64,000 bases of DNA from Salinirussus salinus (GCF_009831455.1 NZ_WOWO01000001.1:124001-188000), one strand, 5' to 3'; counted from the stretch's first letter, positions 33,740 through 44,546 are shown. Program-made: numbers and translations. The notes: a model not told the origin generated them from the letters alone.

Positions 33740-33823
33740 ATATCCCTGCAGCACGACAGCCCAACTACACGCTACCTTCGCCACCGGCGGGAGCCTTTTG
33801 TGCGCGCCGGCCGACCCGCCGGC

Positions 33824-34699
33824 ATGTCCGAGACCGGTGACGGCGAGCAGTTCCCCGACGCGCTCGACCCCGCCGACGCCTTCGCCGCCCTGGCGGACGG
33901 GACCCGCGTCGCCATCCTCCAGGCGCTGTGGGAGGCCGACGACCAGACCGCCACCTTCTCCGAGCTGCGCGAGGCCGTCGGCGTCGGGGACTCCGGACAG
34001 TTCAACTACCACCTCGACAAGCTCGCCGGCCACTTCCTCCGCAGGACCGACGACGGCTACGAACTCGCGCTGGCCGGCCGCCGCGTCATCGGGAGCCTGC
34101 TCGAGGGTGCCTACACCAAACGCGGGTCCATCGACCCCATCGCGCTCGACCGGCCCTGTTCGTACTGCGGTGGGGACCGCACCTTCCGGTACGAGGACGA
34201 ACGGGTCACCATCGACTGCGCGGACTGCTCGCTCTCGGCCCGCTTCGAGGTCCCCCCGGGGGTGTTCGCCGGCTACGACCGCGGGCAGTTCCCCGTCGTC
34301 GCCCGGCAGTATCTCCGGGTGATGCTGTACGAGGCCGCGAGTGGCTTCTGCCCGTTCTGCGAGGGGCGCTTCGACGTCGCTGTCGACCCCGCGGGGGTCG
34401 CTGCCGACGACTACGAGTACGACTTCCCGACCGCGCGGTACACCTGCGCCCGCTGCGGGGAGGAACTCGTGACCGACCTCGGGACCGCACTCCTGTTCGA
34501 GCCCGCGGTCGTCGGCTTCTACGCCGACCACGGCCTCGACGTCCGGGAGGGGCCGCTGAACCGGTTCATCGTCACCCACGACGTCGATGTCCTGGCGGAC
34601 GACCCGCCCGAAGTCGCCGTCACCTACACCGCCGACGGCGAGCAGTTGCGGGTGGTCGCCGGGCCGGGCCTGTCCGTACGCGAGACGGAGCGGGTCTAG
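33824..34699 (+). CDS. HTH protein with two split zinc ribbons (DUF7351-like regulator)
   Basis: This 291-residue protein has an ArsR-like winged helix in residues about 15-95 (DAFAALADGTRVAILQALWE; FNYHLDKLAGHFLRRTDDGY). Two Cys4 zinc-ribbon units follow: CSYCGG...CADC near residues 109-130 and CPFCEG...CARCGE near 174-215. The layout matches haloarchaeal regulators of the DUF7344/7351 type (recalled, not searched). The cysteine clusters may sense metal or stabilise a ligand domain. The start is directly upstream of MSETGDGEQF. It is preceded by the hairpin array. Confidence 0.82.
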   Translation: MSETGDGEQFPDALDPADAFAALADGTRVAILQALWEADDQTATFSELREAVGVGDSGQFNYHLDKLAGHFLRRTDDGYELALAGRRVIGSLLEGAYTKRGSIDPIALDRPCSYCGGDRTFRYEDERVTIDCADCSLSARFEVPPGVFAGYDRGQFPVVARQYLRVMLYEAASGFCPFCEGRFDVAVDPAGVAADDYEYDFPTARYTCARCGEELVTDLGTALLFEPAVVGFYADHGLDVREGPLNRFIVTHDVDVLADDPPEVAVTYTADGEQLRVVAGPGLSVRETERV

Positions 34700-34930
34700 A
34701 TGGGCCACACCTCGCGAACGGTCACCGAGACGGTCCCCCCGACTGCCACCGCCGGGCCCGCCGGTCGCGAACAGCACGGCAGGCAGGGCGTCGAGACGGC
34801 GGCGCATGAGTACGCCTCCGGCAGCCGTGGTGAACACGCGCCCGACAGTTGCCAGCCGCCGGGTCCCGGCGATACCAAGACATACCAGCCCGGCCGGCGA
34901 ACGGGGCGGCATGAACGGGCGTGAACGGCG
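34700..34930. other. Intergenic region before the SDR gene
   Basis: This 231-bp stretch has reading frames on both strands but none with a persuasive composition or start. A short AT-richer patch near 34875-34885 (GATACCAAGACATACC) is a possible promoter for the SDR gene at 34931. No hairpin of note was found. Confidence 0.35.
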
Positions 34931-35704
34931 ATGACGGTGCTCGACCGGTTCCGGCTCGACGGCGACGTGGCCCTGGTGACGGGTGCTGCGGGCGGCATCG
35001 GCGGCGCCCTCGCGGAGGCGATGGCCGAGAGCGGGGCGGACGTCGCGGTCGCCGACATCGACGAGGAGGTCCACGCGGTCGCCGACCGGCTGGCTGCGGA
35101 GACCGACGCGGCTGTCGAGCCGGTCGTCGCCGACGTGAGCGAGGAGAGCGAGGTCGAGGGGATGGTCGACCGGACGGTCGAGGCGCTGGGCGGGCTCGAC
35201 GTCGCCTTCGCCAACGCCGGCGTCGCCATCCGCGGCGGCCCGGCGCCGGAGTACGACATGGACGCCTGGGACGAGCTGATGGACGTCAACCTCAGGGGCG
35301 TGTTCCTGACCGCGCGGGCAGCGGCCGCCCACATGCGGGACCACGGCGGCGGCCGCATCGTCAACACTGCGTCCATCCTGGGATTCAACGGGACGAGACT
35401 GGAGGGACTGGCGGGATACACTGCGGCGAAGGGTGGCGTCGTCAACCTCACCCGCCAGCTGGCGGCCGAACTCGCCGACCACGACATCCGGGTCAACGCC
35501 ATCGCGCCGGGCTTCATCGAGACGGCGATGACCGAGGAGGGACTCGGCGAGGTCGACAGGGACGTACTCGTGGGTCAGATCCCCGCCGGCCGGATCGGAC
35601 AGCCGGCGGACCTCAAGGGACTGGCTCTCTACCTGGCAAGCGAGGCCTCGCCGTACACGACCGGCGAGACGGTCCTCGTCGACGGCGGGATGGACGCGGC
35701 CTGA
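34931..35704 (+). CDS. Short-chain dehydrogenase/reductase (FabG-like)
   Basis: This 257-residue SDR enzyme has the cofactor motif TGAAGGIG (residues about 17-24), NAGVA, and the catalytic Ser...Tyr-x-x-x-Lys (NTASILGF ... GYTAAKGG near residue 163). The length is that of classical SDRs. The acidic residue after the second strand (ADIDEE) favours NAD(H). The substrate is not predictable. It ends 1 bp from the convergent nusA gene and, with the HTH protein, forms a plus-strand block inserted between nusA and rpsL. Confidence 0.88.
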   Translation: MTVLDRFRLDGDVALVTGAAGGIGGALAEAMAESGADVAVADIDEEVHAVADRLAAETDAAVEPVVADVSEESEVEGMVDRTVEALGGLDVAFANAGVAIRGGPAPEYDMDAWDELMDVNLRGVFLTARAAAAHMRDHGGGRIVNTASILGFNGTRLEGLAGYTAAKGGVVNLTRQLAAELADHDIRVNAIAPGFIETAMTEEGLGEVDRDVLVGQIPAGRIGQPADLKGLALYLASEASPYTTGETVLVDGGMDAA

Positions 35705-35705
35705 G

Positions 35706-36128
35706 CTACGTCAGCTCGATGCCGTCGATATCGAAGTGTCGCTGGGCCAGCTCGCGGGCGGCCTCGATGTTCTTGCCGCCGGTACCGATGGCGGCCCCGT
35801 GGTCCTCCTGAGCCACCTCGGCGTAGGCGACGGTGTCGTCGTTCTCGCTGATGGTGACGTTGTAGACTGCCGCCGGAGCCAGGGCGTTCGCCACGAAGTC
35901 CTCCGGGGTGGCGGCGTCCTCGACCAGCTTCACCTCGCGGTCCAGCCGGTCCTCGACGCGCTTGACGTTCTCGCCGCCGGCGCCGATCGCCTGGCCCATC
36001 TCCCCGGCCGCCACCAGATAGACCACGCGGTCGTGTTCGTCGTCGACGATACAGTCCCGGGCGGTCGCGTCGGTCTCCTCCTCGAACAGCGCGAGCAGGC
36101 GACGAGCCTCGTCGGACAGGCGGATCAT
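35706..36128 (-). CDS. nusA: Archaeal NusA-like KH-domain protein
   Basis: This 140-residue protein has two KH domains with GxxG-type loops (AIGAGGENVKRVEDRL and AIGTGGKNIEAARELA). It corresponds to the archaeal NusA, which lacks the N-terminal and S1 domains of bacterial NusA and binds RNA during transcription. It follows rpoA2 by 6 bp, the conserved archaeal position. Confidence 0.93.
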   Translation of the reverse strand: MIRLSDEARRLLALFEEETDATARDCIVDDEHDRVVYLVAAGEMGQAIGAGGENVKRVEDRLDREVKLVEDAATPEDFVANALAPAAVYNVTISENDDTVAYAEVAQEDHGAAIGTGGKNIEAARELAQRHFDIDGIELT

Positions 36129-36134
36129 CTCGTC

Positions 36135-37349
36135 TCAGTCCGCGCCCGACTCGGAGCCGGTCTCGCGCTCGCCGGAGGCCATCCGCAGGTCCACGTCCCC
36201 GGTCCCCAGTTTGATCGGCTTGCCGACGATGACGTTCTCCGTGACGCCGTTGAGGTCGTCGACCTCGCCGTGGATCGCGGCGTCGAGCAGGTGCGAGACG
36301 GTCACCTCGAAGGCCGCCCGCGCGAGCACCGAGTCCTTCGAGCCGGAGATGCCGTGGCGGCCGATCGACTCGATCGTCCCCTCGTTTGTCATGATGTCCG
36401 CGACCAGCATCAGGTGGCGGATGTTCACGTCGTCCAGCCCCTGCTCTTCGAGGGTGTTCATCGTCTCCTCGATGATGGCCTCGCGGGCCGCCTCGACGCC
36501 CAGGTTCCGGTAGATCTCGTGGATGTTGTTACAGGTCGTCCGGGAGGCGTCGACGCCCTCGATGTCCAGCGCGTCGCCGAACGCCGACCCCTCCGTGTAG
36601 AGGACGAACTCTTCGCCGTCTTCGGTCTCCTCCTTGCGGATGACGACCCGGGAGACCTCCTCGATCCCCTTGAAGACGATCTCCCGGAGCTCCTCGACGA
36701 GCTGGAGCAGGTCCCGGTAGGAGGGCTGTTCGGGCCCGAACTGCACCACGAGGTCGCGCTGGGTGGTCTCGACGCCGAGTTCGGCCTCGATGGTCTCGGC
36801 GATCTCTTCGGCGACGGCGACCGGGTCCTCGGCGGTCGGCCACCGCTCCATCAGCGTCTCCTCGTTCAGCGCCACCTGCACCACCATGTCCGCGACGTTC
36901 GTCGACACGTCGCCCAGCTGGAGGATCTTCGTCGCCTCGATGTTCCAGACCACCTCGTGGGCCTTCTCGCGGTCGGCCGCGTACTCCTCGTCGAGGTGGA
37001 CGGTCATCATCGGCGTATCCGGTTCCTTCCGGGCGTCGACCAGCTCGATGAGCCGGGGCAGCCCCTGCGTGACGTCGATCTCCGCGACCCCGGCGTAGTG
37101 GAACGTGTTCATCGTCATCTGGGTGCCGGGCTCGCCGATCGACTGGGCCGAGACCGTCCCGACCGGGTCAAGCGGGTCGACGCGGGTCTCGCGGTACTCC
37201 GCGACGGTCGCCTGGATGACCTCGTCGGCCTCCTCGGCAGTCGCGTCCCGTCCCTCGAGCGCCTCGTACAGGTTGTCCTTCAGCCGGCGCGGGAGGTCGG
37301 CGTCCTCGACGAGTGCGGCGACGTCCTCGGAGACGTCGTAGTCGGTCAT
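36135..37349 (-). CDS. rpoA2: RNA polymerase subunit A'' (Rpo1C)
   Basis: This 404-residue protein is the C-terminal part of the largest RNA polymerase subunit: [20 protein letters not shown] is the bridge-helix/trigger-loop region, and the later [20 protein letters not shown] block is conserved. Its start overlaps the rpoA1 stop by 1 bp. Confidence 0.98.
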   Translation of the reverse strand: MTDYDVSEDVAALVEDADLPRRLKDNLYEALEGRDATAEEADEVIQATVAEYRETRVDPLDPVGTVSAQSIGEPGTQMTMNTFHYAGVAEIDVTQGLPRLIELVDARKEPDTPMMTVHLDEEYAADREKAHEVVWNIEATKILQLGDVSTNVADMVVQVALNEETLMERWPTAEDPVAVAEEIAETIEAELGVETTQRDLVVQFGPEQPSYRDLLQLVEELREIVFKGIEEVSRVVIRKEETEDGEEFVLYTEGSAFGDALDIEGVDASRTTCNNIHEIYRNLGVEAAREAIIEETMNTLEEQGLDDVNIRHLMLVADIMTNEGTIESIGRHGISGSKDSVLARAAFEVTVSHLLDAAIHGEVDDLNGVTENVIVGKPIKLGTGDVDLRMASGERETGSESGAD

Positions 37350-40258
37350 CAGTCGTCACCCTCCGCGGCCCAGTAGCCGTCGGCGTGTTCGGAGAGGTTC
37401 GTCGGCTCCGTCCGTTCGCCGAGGAACCGCGCTTTCTCGCGCTCGTCGTCGAACTCCTCGTCGAGGACGCGCTCGGCGATGGCGTCGACATCGACGGCCT
37501 CGCCTTCCTCGGAACTGGAAACCTCGACCGGCGAGGTGCCGTCCTCGCCGAACTCGAACTGGACGACCGTGTCCGAGGTGTCCCGGACCGTGCCGTCGTA
37601 CTGGGTCTCGAGTTCGGAGAGCGCGTTGATCAGCCGGCGCTGGAGGTAGCCGGACTTGGAGGTCCGGACCGCCGTGTCCACAAGCCCCTCGCGGCCACCC
37701 ATCGCGTGGAAGAAGAACTCCTTGGGCTCGAGACCCTCGCGGTAGGAGTGTTCCACGAAGCCGTGGGCGTCAGCCGAGAGGTCGTTGGGCTCGAAGTGAG
37801 AGAGCGTGCGACCCTCGTAGCCGCGGTTGATCCGCTCGCCCCGGACCGCCTGCTGGCCGACACAGCCGGCCATCTGCGTGAGGTTGAGCATCGACCCACG
37901 CGCGCCGGACTCGGCCATCACGACCGCGGGATTGTCCGAGCCGAAGTGGTCCTCGGCGATGTCGCCCGCGCTGTCACGGGCCTTGCCCAGCGTCTGCATG
38001 ATCTTCATCTCCAGGGTCTCGTCGACCGTCCGGCCCGGCAGCGACTCGAGGTCGCCGCGGCGGTAGGTCTCGATGAGCTCCTGGACGCGCTCGCGGGCGT
38101 TGCCGATGGCCTCGTCGACCTGCTCCTGGGCCTCCTCGGGGATCGACTCGTCGTCGATCCCGATCGAGAAGCCGAAGTGCATGATCGTCCGGACCGCGAG
38201 CGACGACACTTCGTTGATGAAGATGCGCGCCCGGGTCCGCGAGTAGGCCTTGGCGATGGTGTCGACGACTTCGCCGCCGAAGGCGCCGACGGCGTCCTCG
38301 TCGATGGTGCCCTCGAGTAGCTGGCCGTCCTCGATGACGACCTCGTCGCCCGCCGAGGAGGTGAACTGGAGGTCCAGCCCGTCGGGCAACAGCTCCGAGA
38401 AGATGGTCCGGCCGGTCCAGTAGGCCTCGCCGTCCTCCTCCCCGTCGGGTGCGGGCAGCTCGTCGATCCGGGTCGCCCGCAGCAGGTCGAGCGCCTGCGT
38501 CTCGTTGAAGTGGGGGTTCTGATTCGTGAGGAGGTATGTCGCGGTGACGTGGTCCTGGATGGCGCCGAGGATGTTCTCGCCGAATCGCGGGGAGAGCATC
38601 TGCTCCTGGACGCGCATCAGCACGCGGGCCTCCGCCCGGGCCTCCTCGTTCTGGAGGGCGTGCATGTTCATCTCGTCGCCGTCGAAGTCGGCGTTGTAGG
38701 GGGGACACACGGTCGTGTTCAGACGGAAGGTCTTGTACGGCATCACGACGACCTCGTGGGCCATGATCGACATCCGGTGCAGCGACGGCTGGCGGTTGAA
38801 CACGACGATGTCGCCGTCGATGAGGTGTCGGGAGACCTCCCAGCCGGGCTCGACCTTCTCCGACAGCTCCTCGCAGTTCTTCTCGGTGACCTTCAGCCGG
38901 CGTCCGTCCGGGCGGCGCACGTAGTTCGCGCCCGGGTGGGCCTCGGGCCCGTTGGAGACGTAGCGGCGCGCGGTCTCCAGGTTGCGCTCGTTGACGTTCA
39001 TCGTCTGGGTCATCTCGGAGGCCACCCGCTCGGGGACGCCGACCTCGTTCAGGCTGAGGGTCGGGTCCGGCGAGATCACGGTCCGCGAGGAGAAGTTCAC
39101 GCGCTTGCCCGACAGCGAGCCCCGGAACCGCCCCTCCTTGCCCTTCAGGCGCTGTGAGAGGGTCTTGAGGGGGCGACCCGAGCGGTGTCGCGCTGGCGGC
39201 GTCCCCGAGATCTCGTTGTCCATGAACGTGGTAACGTGGTACTGCAGCAGTTCCCAGAGGTCCTCGATGATCAGCTGGGGAGCGCCGGCCTCGCGGTTCT
39301 CCATGAACCGCTGGTTGATCCGGATGATGTCGACCAGCTTGTGGGTGAGGTCGTCCTCCGAGCGCTGCCCGTTGTCGAGCGTGATCGAGGGCCGGGCGGT
39401 CACCGGCGGCACCGGGAGGACAGTCAGGATCATCCACTCCGGCCGGGATTTCTCGGGGTCGATCCCCAGGACGGCGATGTCCTCGTCCGGGATGTCCTCG
39501 AACCAGTCCCGGATGTCGGAGGGCATGAGCTTGTTCATGTCCTCCTCGGTGAGGTCGACGTCCAGCGCGGACTCGATGGCCCGGCGGTCCTCCTCGCGGG
39601 GGCGGAACTCCCCGGAGAGGATCTCCTGGACGCGGCCGGCGTCGATCCCCGTCTCCTCGGCCAGGTCGGTCGGCGTCACCCGCTCGCTATCCTCGTCGGG
39701 CTCCATCGCCGCCGTGATCCGCTGGGGGTACTCCGCGGCCAGCACCTGCTGGACCTCGTAGTAGGTGGTGGGCTTCTCGTGGTTGATGTCGAACTGCTGT
39801 TCGCCACAGTACGGACAGCGGTCCTTCTTGCGGGCCTGCCGGATCGCGGCCTTGGTGACGTCGCTGAGGTCGTCCCCCAGGTCCCGCGAGCGCTGGAGCC
39901 GGTCGCGGAACTCCGCCTTCTCCTCGTCGGTGAGACAGAGCCGGGAACACTCCCGGCAGGTCCCCCGGAGCAGCCGGCGGATGAGCTTCGCGAAGCCGAC
40001 GTGGATCACCGGCGCCGCAAGCTCGATGTGCCCGAAGTGGCCGTTACAGGAGCCGGAGTGTTTCCCGCAGGTCTTGCACTCCAGCCCGGGGTCGATGACA
40101 CCCAGCCGCGGGTCCATCAGCCCCATGTCGATGGGGAAGCCGTCGTCGTCGTAGGTGTCGGCCGTTATCACCTTCGTGGCCGACATCTCGCGGTACTCCT
40201 CTGGGTCCATCAGCCCGAAGCTGAGCTTGCCGATCTCTTTGGGTGCTTGTGTGCTCAT
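37349..40258 (-). CDS. rpoA1: RNA polymerase subunit A' (Rpo1N)
   Basis: This 969-residue protein is the N-terminal part of the largest RNA polymerase subunit. It contains the clamp zinc motif ([20 protein letters not shown]), a second zinc module (CRECSRLC ... CPYCGEQQ) and the catalytic metal loop [10 protein letters not shown]. Length and order are normal. Confidence 0.99.
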   Translation of the reverse strand: MSTQAPKEIGKLSFGLMDPEEYREMSATKVITADTYDDDGFPIDMGLMDPRLGVIDPGLECKTCGKHSGSCNGHFGHIELAAPVIHVGFAKLIRRLLRGTCRECSRLCLTDEEKAEFRDRLQRSRDLGDDLSDVTKAAIRQARKKDRCPYCGEQQFDINHEKPTTYYEVQQVLAAEYPQRITAAMEPDEDSERVTPTDLAEETGIDAGRVQEILSGEFRPREEDRRAIESALDVDLTEEDMNKLMPSDIRDWFEDIPDEDIAVLGIDPEKSRPEWMILTVLPVPPVTARPSITLDNGQRSEDDLTHKLVDIIRINQRFMENREAGAPQLIIEDLWELLQYHVTTFMDNEISGTPPARHRSGRPLKTLSQRLKGKEGRFRGSLSGKRVNFSSRTVISPDPTLSLNEVGVPERVASEMTQTMNVNERNLETARRYVSNGPEAHPGANYVRRPDGRRLKVTEKNCEELSEKVEPGWEVSRHLIDGDIVVFNRQPSLHRMSIMAHEVVVMPYKTFRLNTTVCPPYNADFDGDEMNMHALQNEEARAEARVLMRVQEQMLSPRFGENILGAIQDHVTATYLLTNQNPHFNETQALDLLRATRIDELPAPDGEEDGEAYWTGRTIFSELLPDGLDLQFTSSAGDEVVIEDGQLLEGTIDEDAVGAFGGEVVDTIAKAYSRTRARIFINEVSSLAVRTIMHFGFSIGIDDESIPEEAQEQVDEAIGNARERVQELIETYRRGDLESLPGRTVDETLEMKIMQTLGKARDSAGDIAEDHFGSDNPAVVMAESGARGSMLNLTQMAGCVGQQAVRGERINRGYEGRTLSHFEPNDLSADAHGFVEHSYREGLEPKEFFFHAMGGREGLVDTAVRTSKSGYLQRRLINALSELETQYDGTVRDTSDTVVQFEFGEDGTSPVEVSSSEEGEAVDVDAIAERVLDEEFDDEREKARFLGERTEPTNLSEHADGYWAAEGDD

Positions 40259-42091
40259 TTATACAGCGTCCTCCAGTTCGATCCGCGGCGCGATACCCAG
40301 CGCCTTCATCTCGTCGAGCAGGAGCTTGAAGGCGTAGCTCATCTCGATCTCGTGGACCTCCGTCTCCTCTTCGCAGTTGGGACAGTAGACGCGGCGTTGC
40401 TCGACGTTCTCGACGGCGGTCATCCCGCACTCGCCACAGACGTTGATGTACTCGCGGTCCGATTCGTCGAGCAGCCGTTCCTTGAGCGCCATCGCGGCGC
40501 CGTGACCGATCAGGACGTCCCGCTCCATCTCCCCCACACGAAGGCCGCCCTCGCGGGCGCGACCCTCCGTGGGCTGGCGGGTCAGCACCTGCACCGGCCC
40601 CCGCGAACGGGCGTGGATCTTGTTCGACACCATGTGGTAGAGCTTCTGGTAGAAGATGGTGCCGACGAAGATCTCCGCCTCGATCTTCTCGCCGGTCACG
40701 CCGGAGTAGAGCGTCTCCTTGCCCGAGGAGTCGAAGCCGTGCTCCTCCAGCGAGGTGCGCAGTTCCCCCTCGTCCTCGCCGGTGAAGGCGGTGCCGTCGA
40801 CCCGCCGGCCCTCCAGCGAGCCGACCTTGCCGCCGATCATCTCGAGGATGTGGCCGACGGTCATCCTGGAGGGCAGGGCGTGTGGATTGAGGATCAGGTC
40901 GGGAACGACGCCCTCGTCGGTGAATGGCATGTCCTCCTGGGGGGCGATGTGGCCGACCACGCCCTTCTGGCCGTGCCGGGAGGCGAACTTGTCCCCGAGT
41001 TCCGGGATCCGTTCGTCCCGGACCGAGACCTTCGAGAGCTTGGAGCCGTCCTCGCCTTCCATCAGGGTCACGGTGTCGACGACGCCCGATTCACCGGAGC
41101 GCATCGTCACGCTGGTCTCGCGGCGCTTCTGTGGGGAGAGTCCGCCCATGTCGTCGGGCTCCTCCAGAAAGCGGGGCGGGGACGTCTTCCCCAGCAGGAC
41201 GGCGTTCTCGTCGACCCGCGTCTCGGGATTGACCAGGCCGTCCTCGTCCAGGTGCGTGTAGGCTTCCTCGCCGCGGGCGCCCCGGACCTCGTCGTCGGGG
41301 ATCTCGAAGCGGTCCTCCTGGCCGCCCGGGTACCGTCGCTCCTCGCCCTCGTAGGTCCGGAAGAAGTGAGAGCGGGCGAGCGCCCGGTCGACGCTGCCCT
41401 GGTTCATCACCAGCGCGTCCTCGATGTTGAACCCCTCGTAGGACATGACGGCGACGACGAAGTTCTGGGCGGCTGGCCGGTCGTCGTAGCCGATCTGCTC
41501 GGTCGTCTGGGTCTTGACAAGCGACAGCTGCGGGTAGTGCAGGAGGTGCTGGCGGGTGTCCGGGCGCACCCGGTAGTTGGCGCTGGGCAGCCCCAGGGAC
41601 TGTTTGATCATCCCCGACCCCATCGTGATCCGCGGGGAGGCGTTGTGCTCGGGGTAGGGGATCATGCCCGCGCCGATGCCGAACATCAGCTGTGGGTCGA
41701 TCTCCAGGTGGGTGTGGTTCGGGGTGAGCTCCTCCTCCTCGACGGCGACGTAGATGTCGCCCTCCTCCTCGGCGTCGATGAACTCGACGTAGCCGTGTTC
41801 GACGAGGTCCTGAAACTCCAGCTCGCCCTCCTTGAGCGCGTCGACCTCCTCCTGGGAGATGAGCGGCTCGCCGTCCTCGACCACGAACAGCGGGCGCCGG
41901 GCCCGGCCGGCGTCGGCGTTGACGATCACCTCGTCGGTGTGTTCGTTCACCGAGACGTTGACCATCTCGCTGACGTCGCCCCGGCGGCGGGCCTGGCGGA
42001 TCTGGTGTGCGAGCTGTTCGGGGTCGGGGTGTGTCCCGACCAGGCTCCCGTTGACGTAGACTTTGGCCTCTCTGGCCTGTTGCTGGCTCAT
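40259..42091 (-). CDS. rpoB1: RNA polymerase subunit B' (Rpo2C)
   Basis: This 610-residue protein is the C-terminal part of the second-largest subunit, split from B'' as in other haloarchaea. It has [15 protein letters not shown] and a C-terminal zinc site ([20 protein letters not shown]). The start [15 protein letters not shown] at 42091 was chosen; an extension to 42118 would overlap rpoB2 without family support. Confidence 0.98.
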   Translation of the reverse strand: MSQQQAREAKVYVNGSLVGTHPDPEQLAHQIRQARRRGDVSEMVNVSVNEHTDEVIVNADAGRARRPLFVVEDGEPLISQEEVDALKEGELEFQDLVEHGYVEFIDAEEEGDIYVAVEEEELTPNHTHLEIDPQLMFGIGAGMIPYPEHNASPRITMGSGMIKQSLGLPSANYRVRPDTRQHLLHYPQLSLVKTQTTEQIGYDDRPAAQNFVVAVMSYEGFNIEDALVMNQGSVDRALARSHFFRTYEGEERRYPGGQEDRFEIPDDEVRGARGEEAYTHLDEDGLVNPETRVDENAVLLGKTSPPRFLEEPDDMGGLSPQKRRETSVTMRSGESGVVDTVTLMEGEDGSKLSKVSVRDERIPELGDKFASRHGQKGVVGHIAPQEDMPFTDEGVVPDLILNPHALPSRMTVGHILEMIGGKVGSLEGRRVDGTAFTGEDEGELRTSLEEHGFDSSGKETLYSGVTGEKIEAEIFVGTIFYQKLYHMVSNKIHARSRGPVQVLTRQPTEGRAREGGLRVGEMERDVLIGHGAAMALKERLLDESDREYINVCGECGMTAVENVEQRRVYCPNCEEETEVHEIEMSYAFKLLLDEMKALGIAPRIELEDAV

Positions 42092-42092
42092 G

Positions 42093-43655
42093 TTAGTCGT
42101 CCGCGGGCTGTTCGACACTCTCGATGCCGGGGATGCCCTGGACCCCCATCTCCGCGAGTTCCTGTTTCAGCTCCTGTTCGTCGGCCACGTTCTGGGACAG
42201 TTCCATGGCCTGGGCGAAGTTTTTCACCAGGCCACAGTTGGGCCCCTCCGGCGTCTCGGAGGGACAGATGCGACCCCACTGGGTCGCGTGCAGGTCGCGG
42301 GCCTCGAAGTGCGGTTGCGAGCGGGAGAGTGGGGAGCGCAGCCGCCGGAGGTGTGAGAGGACGCCCATGTAGTCTGTGCGGTCGACCAGCTGGCTCACGC
42401 CCGAGCGGCCGCCGACCCAGTTGCCCGTGGCGATGGGATGCTCGAGTCGCTCGGTCAGCACGTCCGACCGGACGACCGTCGACACCGAGAGGTTCCGGTT
42501 GCGCATGTTCGCGCGCTCGAGCTGGTATTTCACGTCCCGTGCCAGCTTGTTCAGCGCCGTCCGGAACAGGTCACGCATCAGGTCGCCCGACACTTTCAGG
42601 CGCTTGTTGGCGTAGTGGTCCTTGTCGTCCGGGTCACGGCGGTCCAGCGCGAGCTCGAAGCAGGCCTCGGCCATCCGGCAGAGGTAGTAGGCCTTGTTGA
42701 TCCGGACGTCCTCCTCGTCGACGCCCTCCTCGTGGAGATGTGGCAGCAGGTACCGGTCGATGACGTAGTTTGCGCGCTTGAGCTGGTAGTTTTTGCCCTG
42801 GCCGGAGGCGACCCGCTGGCCCAGCGTCTCGATGGCCTCCTCGGTGGTCTGGACCTCCGCGGCCTCCAGGTTCTCCAGCATGAACTTCACGATCTCCGGG
42901 TCGTCGGAGACCCGGTGGACGATCTCCTCGTCGGACTCCAGTCCGAGTGCGCGCACGAGCGTCACGAAGTTGACGTCGCCCGACACGGAAGGGAAAGAAA
43001 CCTGCAACAGGCCGTCGCGCTGGCGCTCGACGAGCACCAGGGCGCGATACCCGCGGCGCTGGCTGAAGGTCTTGGCGACCTCGATGGTGTCGCCGTACTT
43101 GGTGTCGGTCTCGGCGAGGATCTTGTTCGGTGCCAGGTCCTCGCTGGTCATCAGGACGCGCTCGGAGCCGTTGACGATGAAGTAGCCGCCGGGGTCGGCG
43201 GGGTCCTCGCCGATGTCGATCAGTTCCTCGCGGGTGAAGCCCGCGATGTTGCACTTCTCGGAGCCGACCATGACCGGCATCCGGCCGATCTTGGTCTCGG
43301 TCTGGTCGACGACCCGCTCCTCCTCCTCGATGCCGCCCTTGATGATGGCCATCTCCATGAAGACGGGGGCGGCGTAGGTGATGTTCCGGAGGCGGGCCTC
43401 CTGGGGGTAGAGCAGTTCCTCGCTGCCGTCGGCCTCCCGCACGCGGGGCGTGACGACGCGCACGTCCCCGAGTTCGACGTAGACGGGCTCCTCACCCTCC
43501 TTGTCGCCGATGTCGGTGTCGATGGTTTCCTTCTCGTCGACGACCTGTTGCATCCCCCGGTCGAGAAAGGCGTTGAACGACCGGAAGTGGTGCTCTGCGA
43601 GCCGTTCACGGGAGAAGTACTCCCGCGAGATCTCTCGTTTGTCCTGAATATCCAT
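42093..43655 (-). CDS. rpoB2: RNA polymerase subunit B'' (Rpo2N)
   Basis: This 520-residue protein is the N-terminal part of the second-largest subunit ([54 protein letters not shown]-like [20 protein letters not shown]). It starts 1 bp inside the rpoH stop. Confidence 0.98.
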   Translation of the reverse strand: MDIQDKREISREYFSRERLAEHHFRSFNAFLDRGMQQVVDEKETIDTDIGDKEGEEPVYVELGDVRVVTPRVREADGSEELLYPQEARLRNITYAAPVFMEMAIIKGGIEEEERVVDQTETKIGRMPVMVGSEKCNIAGFTREELIDIGEDPADPGGYFIVNGSERVLMTSEDLAPNKILAETDTKYGDTIEVAKTFSQRRGYRALVLVERQRDGLLQVSFPSVSGDVNFVTLVRALGLESDEEIVHRVSDDPEIVKFMLENLEAAEVQTTEEAIETLGQRVASGQGKNYQLKRANYVIDRYLLPHLHEEGVDEEDVRINKAYYLCRMAEACFELALDRRDPDDKDHYANKRLKVSGDLMRDLFRTALNKLARDVKYQLERANMRNRNLSVSTVVRSDVLTERLEHPIATGNWVGGRSGVSQLVDRTDYMGVLSHLRRLRSPLSRSQPHFEARDLHATQWGRICPSETPEGPNCGLVKNFAQAMELSQNVADEQELKQELAEMGVQGIPGIESVEQPADD

Positions 43656-43882
43656 TATTCCACCACCAGTCGGTAGACCACGGCCGTGTCCGTGGTCCGT
43701 GAGTTTCGTTCGATGCGGACGACGTCGCCGACCTCGGCCCCGTCCGGCAGGGCGGGGTCGGCGCGCTTGATCTTCGGCAGGTCCGTCTTTTTGATGTTGT
43801 ACTCCTCGAGCACGTCCTCGAGCGCTCCCTCGTCGAGGACGGTGTGGTCCGGTACGAGTTCGTGTTGGCTTACATCTACCAT
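43655..43882 (-). CDS. rpoH: RNA polymerase subunit H (Rpo5)
   Basis: This 75-residue protein matches archaeal Rpo5, the homologue of the C-terminal part of eukaryotic RPB5 ([20 protein letters not shown] and [20 protein letters not shown]). It is the first gene of rpoH-B2-B1-A1-A2-nusA. Confidence 0.96.
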   Translation of the reverse strand: MVDVSQHELVPDHTVLDEGALEDVLEEYNIKKTDLPKIKRADPALPDGAEVGDVVRIERNSRTTDTAVVYRLVVE

Positions 43883-43938
43883 GGTGTGGCCGGCTGTAGA
43901 ATGTTGGTCGAGATACTACAGCCCCATATATCGGGCGG

Positions 43939-43949
43939 CCACTTAACGC
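43939..43949 (-). promoter_or_regulatory. Core promoter of the RNA polymerase operon
   Basis: On the minus strand the box reads GCGTTAAGTGG, about 57-67 bp upstream of the rpoH start, which leaves a leader of roughly 30 nt. A second AT-rich stretch (GATATATGG, about 43925-43933) lies slightly closer and is an alternative. Confidence 0.5.
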
Positions 43950-44117
43950 TTGCCAACTCCGCCGGCACGGGCTACCGGGCCCGGCCCGCCGGGCGGGCGA
44001 GCAGAGGGAAAAGTACCCTGTAGCCTACGCTTGTGCGGCCACGGTAGAAAAACTCTCGGGTGGCCCGCGGCGGTTTGGAAAGCCTTAAGAGTAAAACCGG
44101 GATACGTTGGGGTGCGA

Positions 44118-44190
44118 GCCCGGGTGGTGTAGTGGCCCATCATACGACCCTGTCACGGTCGTGACGCGGGTTCAAATCCCGCCTCGGGCG
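44118..44190 (+). tRNA. tRNA-Asp (anticodon GTC)
   Basis: This 73-nt sequence forms a cloverleaf: acceptor GCCCGGG/CTCGGGC, anticodon stem CGACC/GGTCG with loop CTGTCAC giving anticodon GTC, and T arm CGGG-TTCAAAT-CCCG. The discriminator is G and no CCA is encoded. A strong AT-rich promoter (CCTTAAGAGTAAAA) lies about 20-35 bp upstream. Its 3' end is repeated exactly about 113 bp downstream. Confidence 0.96.
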
Positions 44191-44279
44191 TACTTTTGCG
44201 GCGAGCGAACCCGCGAGCCGCAAATACGCAACGAGGGATTTGAATCACGCAAATCCGAGCGGCAGCGAGGATTTGCAAT

Positions 44280-44304
44280 CGGGTTCAAATCCCGCCTCGG
44301 GCGT
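44280..44304 (+). repeat. Exact 25-bp duplicate of the tRNA-Asp 3' end (relic attachment site?)
   Basis: Bases 44280-44304 repeat 44167-44191, covering the T arm, the acceptor 3' strand and one base beyond. The repeat period is 113 bp. Between the copies lie an inverted T-arm-like stretch (GGGATTTGAATC, 44235-44246, 10 of 12 complementary to the T arm) and a hairpin (GCAAATCC...GGATTTGC). Archaeal tyrosine integrases commonly duplicate tRNA 3' ends, but no integrase is present. Confidence 0.65.
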
Positions 44305-44546
44305 CTTCTGCGACGAACGGACGTGAGGCCGCTTCTTTGAATTCCACCCGCCAGCGGGGCGTCTCGTCGGCACGGAAAGACAGGCAGCGCGCTGGTTCAC
44401 GCGGGACAGCCATATCTGTGCTCCCGATGGTGACGAGAGTGATCCGAGCCGCGTTCCGGGCCGTGTCGCGAAGGGGTTACCGAAGGCTACTGTGCCCCCG
44501 GAAGCAGAGGGCGTCTCGGGGACGGCCATGCGAACTGAGGGTCTCG
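44305..44546. other. Gene-free stretch downstream of the tRNA-Asp repeat
   Basis: No convincing gene was found. A 102-codon frame on the minus strand crosses the tRNA repeat and has an Arg/Pro/Ser-rich shadow composition. The composition is less uniform than in neighbouring genes, which fits a decayed insertion. Confidence 0.35.

Noticed and set aside
33481-33840. Open frames within the hairpin array
   Set aside because: They are made of hairpin repeats (Arg/Ala/Pro-rich) and would be disrupted by any change of hairpin order; no start or ribosome signal supports them.
34700-34924. 74-codon plus-strand frame directly after the zinc-ribbon HTH gene
   Set aside because: The composition (Gly, Arg, Thr, Pro, His) is unlike haloarchaeal proteins, and the frame ends inside the SDR promoter. 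The opposite strand frames are no better.
39185-42700. A 1171-codon open frame antisense to rpoA1, rpoB1 and rpoB2
   Set aside because: It is a shadow of the GC-rich coding strand: Leu/Val/Asp/Gly/Arg/His composition, no domain, and it crosses several real polymerase genes with strong family evidence.
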